Shown here: positions 61,312 through 64,000 of the stretch, piece after piece
How positions within the stretch are numbered: position 1 is the stretch's first letter
Layout: every line of letters starts with the position of its first letter
From: Sedimentibacter saalensis
GTDB lineage: Bacteria; Bacillota; Clostridia; Tissierellales; Sedimentibacteraceae
DNA: 64,000 nucleotides
NCBI RefSeq assembly: GCF_007830175.1
Contig: NZ_VLKH01000002.1
Coordinates: 124,001 to 188,000, forward strand
Reading direction: 5' to 3'
Notes under the pieces: model-generated
The model's database searches: none
The model's input: the letters and a program-made list of their open reading frames with translations, nothing else
What the model was told of the DNA's origin: nothing
Position numbers and translations under genes: made by a program

Positions 61312-61658
61312 TAATAATTCTTCAACTCTTTAACTTTAGTTGCCTTACCAGTTCTTTCTCTCAGGTAGAACAATTTAGCACGTCTAACTTGACCACGTCT
61401 AGTTACTTCGATTTTTTCAATCTTTGGTGAATGTACAGGGAATGTTCTTTCAACTCCGATTCCGTAAGAAATTTTTCTTACTGTAAAAGTTTCTCTGTTG
61501 CTTCCATGTTGTCTTCTAATAACAACGCCTTCGAAAACCTGGATTCTTTCTCTGTTACCTTCTTTTATTTTAACGTGTACTTTTATTGTATCTCCAACAT
61601 TGAAAGGTGTAACATCACCTTTAAGCTGTTCGTTTTCTATAGATTTAATTAAGTCCAT
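61311..61658 (-). CDS. rplS: 50S ribosomal protein L19
   Basis: 115 residues: [29 protein letters not shown], then [42 protein letters not shown] lies seven bases before the ATG, within a structured leader. Confidence 0.98.
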   Translation of the reverse strand: MDLIKSIENEQLKGDVTPFNVGDTIKVHVKIKEGNRERIQVFEGVVIRRQHGSNRETFTVRKISYGIGVERTFPVHSPKIEKIEVTRRGQVRRAKLFYLRERTGKATKVKELKNY

Positions 61659-61660
61659 TT

Positions 61661-61722
61661 GTATACCTCCCTTCGCCTAAGCGTTCTTGTTACTCTTTGT
61701 ACAGAGGACCGCCGTATACTCT
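61661..61722 (-). ncRNA. L19 leader, candidate autoregulatory RNA
   Basis: The 5' UTR from the mapped promoter to rplS can fold with GTATAC (61714-61719) paired to GTATAC (61661-61666), bringing the Shine-Dalgarno GGGAGG next to the closing stem. Two inner hairpins (CTCT/AGAG and CGC/GCG) lie between. This resembles the known L19 leader of Firmicutes; I could not align it. Confidence 0.6.
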
Positions 61723-61727
61723 AGTGC

Positions 61728-61756
61728 ATTATATCACAGAGCTTGAACACATACAA
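61728..61756 (-). promoter_or_regulatory. Promoter of rplS
   Basis: TTGTAT (61751-61756), 17 bases, then TATAAT (61728-61733) on the minus strand. Confidence 0.7.
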
Positions 61757-61759
61757 CCT

Positions 61760-62476
61760 TTATTTGTATTTCACAGATAATTTGTTGTATTTTTCAATTA
61801 TGCTGCTGTCCTTTATCATATCAGGACGTCTTTTTAAGGTAATTTCAATTGCCTTATATAAACGCCATTCTTCTATATTTTTATGATGCCCGGACAATAA
61901 AATTTCCGGAACTTCCATGTCTTTATATTTTTCCGGTCTGGTGTATTGCGGATATTCCAGTAAACTTCCGCTGTGAGATTCCTCAACAGAAGATTCATCA
62001 CATCCCAAGACTCCAGGCAACAATCTTCCGACTGCATCAATAAGCATGAGTGCAGGAAGCTCGCCGCTTGTAAGGACATAATCTCCCATAGATATTTCCT
62101 CATCCACATATCTGTCGATGATTCTTTGGTCTATGCCTTCATAATGCCCTGCAATGAGCACAATATGCTCTTTTTTGGATAGTTCTTTTGCTTTATTTTG
62201 ATTAAACAAACTGCCTTTTGGTGATAAATAAATAATATATGAATTATCTTTTTTTATAGCATCTAGGGCGTTAAACATGGGCTCAGGCTTTATAAGCATG
62301 CCGGGTCCACCGCCATAGGGATAATCATCTACCTTTTTATGCTTGTCTTCAGAATAATCCCGAAGATTGGCATATCCAATGTTAAACAGGCTGTTTTCAA
62401 CAGCTCTGCCGATGATTCCGTTTTTTGTATAAATATCAATAAGCTCTGGAAATAATGTAACTATGTCAAATTTCAT
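61760..62476 (-). CDS. trmD: tRNA (guanine(37)-N1)-methyltransferase TrmD
   Basis: 238 residues, a SPOUT methyltransferase. KVDDYPYGGGPGMLIKPEP, LIAGHYEGIDQRIIDRYVDEEISMGDYVLTSGELPAL and GSLLEYPQYTRPEKY are diagnostic. It makes m1G37, which prevents frameshifting. Its start overlaps rimM by ATGA. Confidence 0.98.
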   Translation of the reverse strand: MKFDIVTLFPELIDIYTKNGIIGRAVENSLFNIGYANLRDYSEDKHKKVDDYPYGGGPGMLIKPEPMFNALDAIKKDNSYIIYLSPKGSLFNQNKAKELSKKEHIVLIAGHYEGIDQRIIDRYVDEEISMGDYVLTSGELPALMLIDAVGRLLPGVLGCDESSVEESHSGSLLEYPQYTRPEKYKDMEVPEILLSGHHKNIEEWRLYKAIEITLKRRPDMIKDSSIIEKYNKLSVKYK

Positions 62477-62973
62477 TCCAGCAACCCCTCAATGACATGT
62501 ATAACCATTTTCTTTTCTTTAACGCTGACTTCCTTGACAACTTCCTTGACAGCAGGTATCAAATATGATTTATTTTTGTCTACAACTTCATAGACATCAT
62601 TTGCTCCGGTCTGATAAATTTCACTTATCTTTCCGATATATTCTCCTAAATCAGAATATACCTCCATGCCTTCAAGGTCAAACAAATAGTAAGAACCTTC
62701 AGGCAATTCTCTAAGCTGGTCCTCATATATGGAAATAAATGTGTTCCTTAGAGATTCTGCAGCATCCATATCATTGATATCTTCAAGCTCCAGATAAACC
62801 AATCCTTTGCGGTACCACACATTTTTGATTTTTCGCTTTTTGTTGTCTTTTTCAGTATAGACATACTCAAGTTCATCAAATCTTTCCATATCATCGGTCA
62901 ATGGTATGCATTTCAAACATCCCTTGACTCCATGAGTGTTTACTATTTTTCCAACTTTTATATATTCTTTCAT
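62473..62973 (-). CDS. rimM: Ribosome maturation factor RimM
   Basis: 166 residues. It begins KVGKIVNTHGVKGCLKCIPLTD and has a PRC-barrel C-terminal domain (PEGSYYLFDLEGMEVY, IPAVKEVVKEVSVKEKKMVI). It helps mature the 30S head by binding S19. Confidence 0.96.
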   Translation of the reverse strand: MKEYIKVGKIVNTHGVKGCLKCIPLTDDMERFDELEYVYTEKDNKKRKIKNVWYRKGLVYLELEDINDMDAAESLRNTFISIYEDQLRELPEGSYYLFDLEGMEVYSDLGEYIGKISEIYQTGANDVYEVVDKNKSYLIPAVKEVVKEVSVKEKKMVIHVIEGLLE

Positions 62974-62997
62974 CTTTACCTCTGTCCTTACATGGAA

Positions 62998-63228
62998 CTA
63001 CTGAATAATCTCAACTATAACTCTTTTGTTTTCTTTTGTGGCAGCAGCTTTGACTACAGTTCTTATAGCCTTTGCGATTCTGCCTTGTTTTCCGATTACC
63101 TTACCCATGTCATCAGGAGCAACTTTTAATTCTATTATCAGTGATTGACTGCCTTCAACTTCATTGACCGTTACAAGATCGGGATTATCAACTAGTGATT
63201 TTGCTATATATTCTACTAATTCACCCAT
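62998..63228 (-). CDS. khpA: KH-domain RNA-binding protein KhpA
   Basis: 76 residues, a single KH domain with VIGKQGRIAKAIRTVVKAAA, the GXXG loop being GKQG. It pairs with KhpB in other Firmicutes to bind RNA and affect cell envelope growth. Located between rpsP and rimM, as usual. Confidence 0.95.
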   Translation of the reverse strand: MGELVEYIAKSLVDNPDLVTVNEVEGSQSLIIELKVAPDDMGKVIGKQGRIAKAIRTVVKAAATKENKRVIVEIIQ

Positions 63229-63239
63229 TATATCACCTC

Positions 63240-63503
63240 TTATTTATTTTCATCTCTTTTTTCATAAATACCGTTAGTCTTGAATAACATGCTAACTGTA
63301 TCTGTAGGTTTTGCTCCGTTGTTCAACCATTTTATTGCGCTTTCATCGTTGATTTTTATTTCTTTTGGTTCAGAAACTGGATTGTAGAATCCTATTTCTT
63401 CAATGAAACGTCCATCTCTTGGAGAACGAGAATCAGCAACTACTATTCTGTAAAAAGGTTTCTTTTTAGAACCCATTCTTTTTAATCTAATTTTAACTGA
63501 CAT
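63240..63503 (-). CDS. rpsP: 30S ribosomal protein S16
   Basis: 87 residues: [41 protein letters not shown] is the family signature. AAGGAGGTG precedes the ATG. Confidence 0.98.
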   Translation of the reverse strand: MSVKIRLKRMGSKKKPFYRIVVADSRSPRDGRFIEEIGFYNPVSEPKEIKINDESAIKWLNNGAKPTDTVSMLFKTNGIYEKRDENK

Positions 63504-63615
63504 ATTGTCACCTCCTTATAATCTTTTTATATATGAAAAAGGAAAATCCTAATTCCAACAACTGTAATACATCATTTTTCAGAAAAAACACTATGAAAAA
63601 TTGGGTTAGCCATCT

Positions 63616-64000
63616 TTAGAACGGCATCTTGAATCTGCCCATACCGCCTAAACCTTTTTTCTTGCCCATAGTTTTCTCCATGGCGGAGAATTTTTTCATC
63701 ATTTTCTTCATATCATCATATTGTTTCAAGAGCTGATTAACTCTTTGAACTGATGTGCCGCTTCCCGCTGCAATTCTTTTTCTTCTGCTTCCATTGATGA
63801 TGTTTGGGTTTGCTCTTTCTTTCTTTGTCATGGACTGTATTATGGCTTCAGTGAAAACCAGTTCTTTTTCATTGATTTTCAAATCCTTAAGCTTTTTGTT
63901 CTGTCCTATGCCCGGAATCATTCCAAGCAAATCTTCAAGAGGTCCCATGTTTTTCATCTGCTGAAGCTGCTGCAAGAAGTCATCAAGATTGAAGTCTTGT
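63616..64000 (-). CDS. ffh: Signal recognition particle protein Ffh, C-terminal M domain (5' end beyond window)
   Basis: About 127 codons are visible up to the window edge. DFNLDDFLQQLQQMKNMGPL, then EDLLGMIPG begin the methionine-rich M domain, followed by IQSMTKKERANPNIINGSRRKRIAAGSGTSVQRVNQLLKQY (4.5S RNA-binding) and a short GMGRF tail. With 4.5S RNA it targets membrane proteins. Followed by rpsP, as usual. Confidence 0.96.
   Translation of the reverse strand, partial: QDFNLDDFLQQLQQMKNMGPLEDLLGMIPGIGQNKKLKDLKINEKELVFTEAIIQSMTKKERANPNIINGSRRKRIAAGSGTSVQRVNQLLKQYDDMKKMMKKFSAMEKTMGKKKGLGGMGRFKMPF

Overview
This window is a low-GC chromosomal core region from an endospore-forming member of the Firmicutes. 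It carries Spo0A, SpoIVB, a complete eight-gene spoIIIA operon, YqfC/YqfD, GerW, DacF and a SpoIIM candidate. The single-chain GlyRS behind a T-box, the CcpN-PdrP-Dgt-DnaG-RpoD order and the 2-oxoacid:ferredoxin oxidoreductase point to an anaerobic clostridial or tissierellial lineage. A Sedimentibacter-like organism is my inference; no taxonomic marker was compared. Nearly everything is on the minus strand. The plus-strand exception is 25.2-29.3 kb: ribU, an MFS transporter, a cupin and a GH18 protein.

Layout from left to right. 0-2 kb: a 2-oxoacid:ferredoxin oxidoreductase operon, cut by the window edge. 2.1-8 kb: mnmM, rluB, two D-Ala-D-Ala carboxypeptidases flanking gerW, a DUF2953-like gene and scpBA. 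8.1-11.4 kb: deoB, a Xer-like recombinase that has lost catalytic residues, spoIIM and nudF. 11.6-19.7 kb: the classic spo0A-spoIVB-recN-argR-tlyA-xseBA-nusB block, without ispA and dxs. 19.7-25.1 kb: an Asp23 protein and spoIIIAH-AA. 25.2-29.5 kb: the FMN riboswitch with ribU, the MFS exporter, and two apparently spore-related genes facing a tiny membrane protein. 29.5-42 kb: an AraC regulator, RNase P RNA, nadE, nif3, trmK, rpoD, dnaG, dgt, pdrP, ccpN and the T-box glyS. 42-53 kb: recO, era, cdd, ybeY, phoH, yqfDC, yqeY, rpsU, a HIT protein, mtaB, yraN, an Rrf2 regulator and a HerA-like ATPase. 53.4-59.2 kb: a BMP-type nucleoside ABC transporter operon led by deoC. 59.2-64 kb: a thioesterase, rnhB, rbgA, rplS, trmD, rimM, khpA, rpsP and the 3' end of ffh.

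The genes serve replication, translation and recombination housekeeping, sporulation (master regulator, feeding-tube channel, forespore protease, cortex carboxypeptidase) and nucleoside use (deoB, cdd, deoC, BMP transporter).

No phage, CRISPR array, transposase, tRNA or dedicated defence locus was seen. The unusual signals are: a catalytically degraded Xer protein; two genes that seem to start at AUU codons overlapping an upstream UAA; a perfect Spo0A box upstream of dacF; a consensus promoter buried in a 33-bp palindrome before nusB; a run of GC-rich hairpins in the nucleoside-transporter operon; a REP-like palindrome; and a dispersed inverted-repeat element that supplies stop codons to neighbouring genes.
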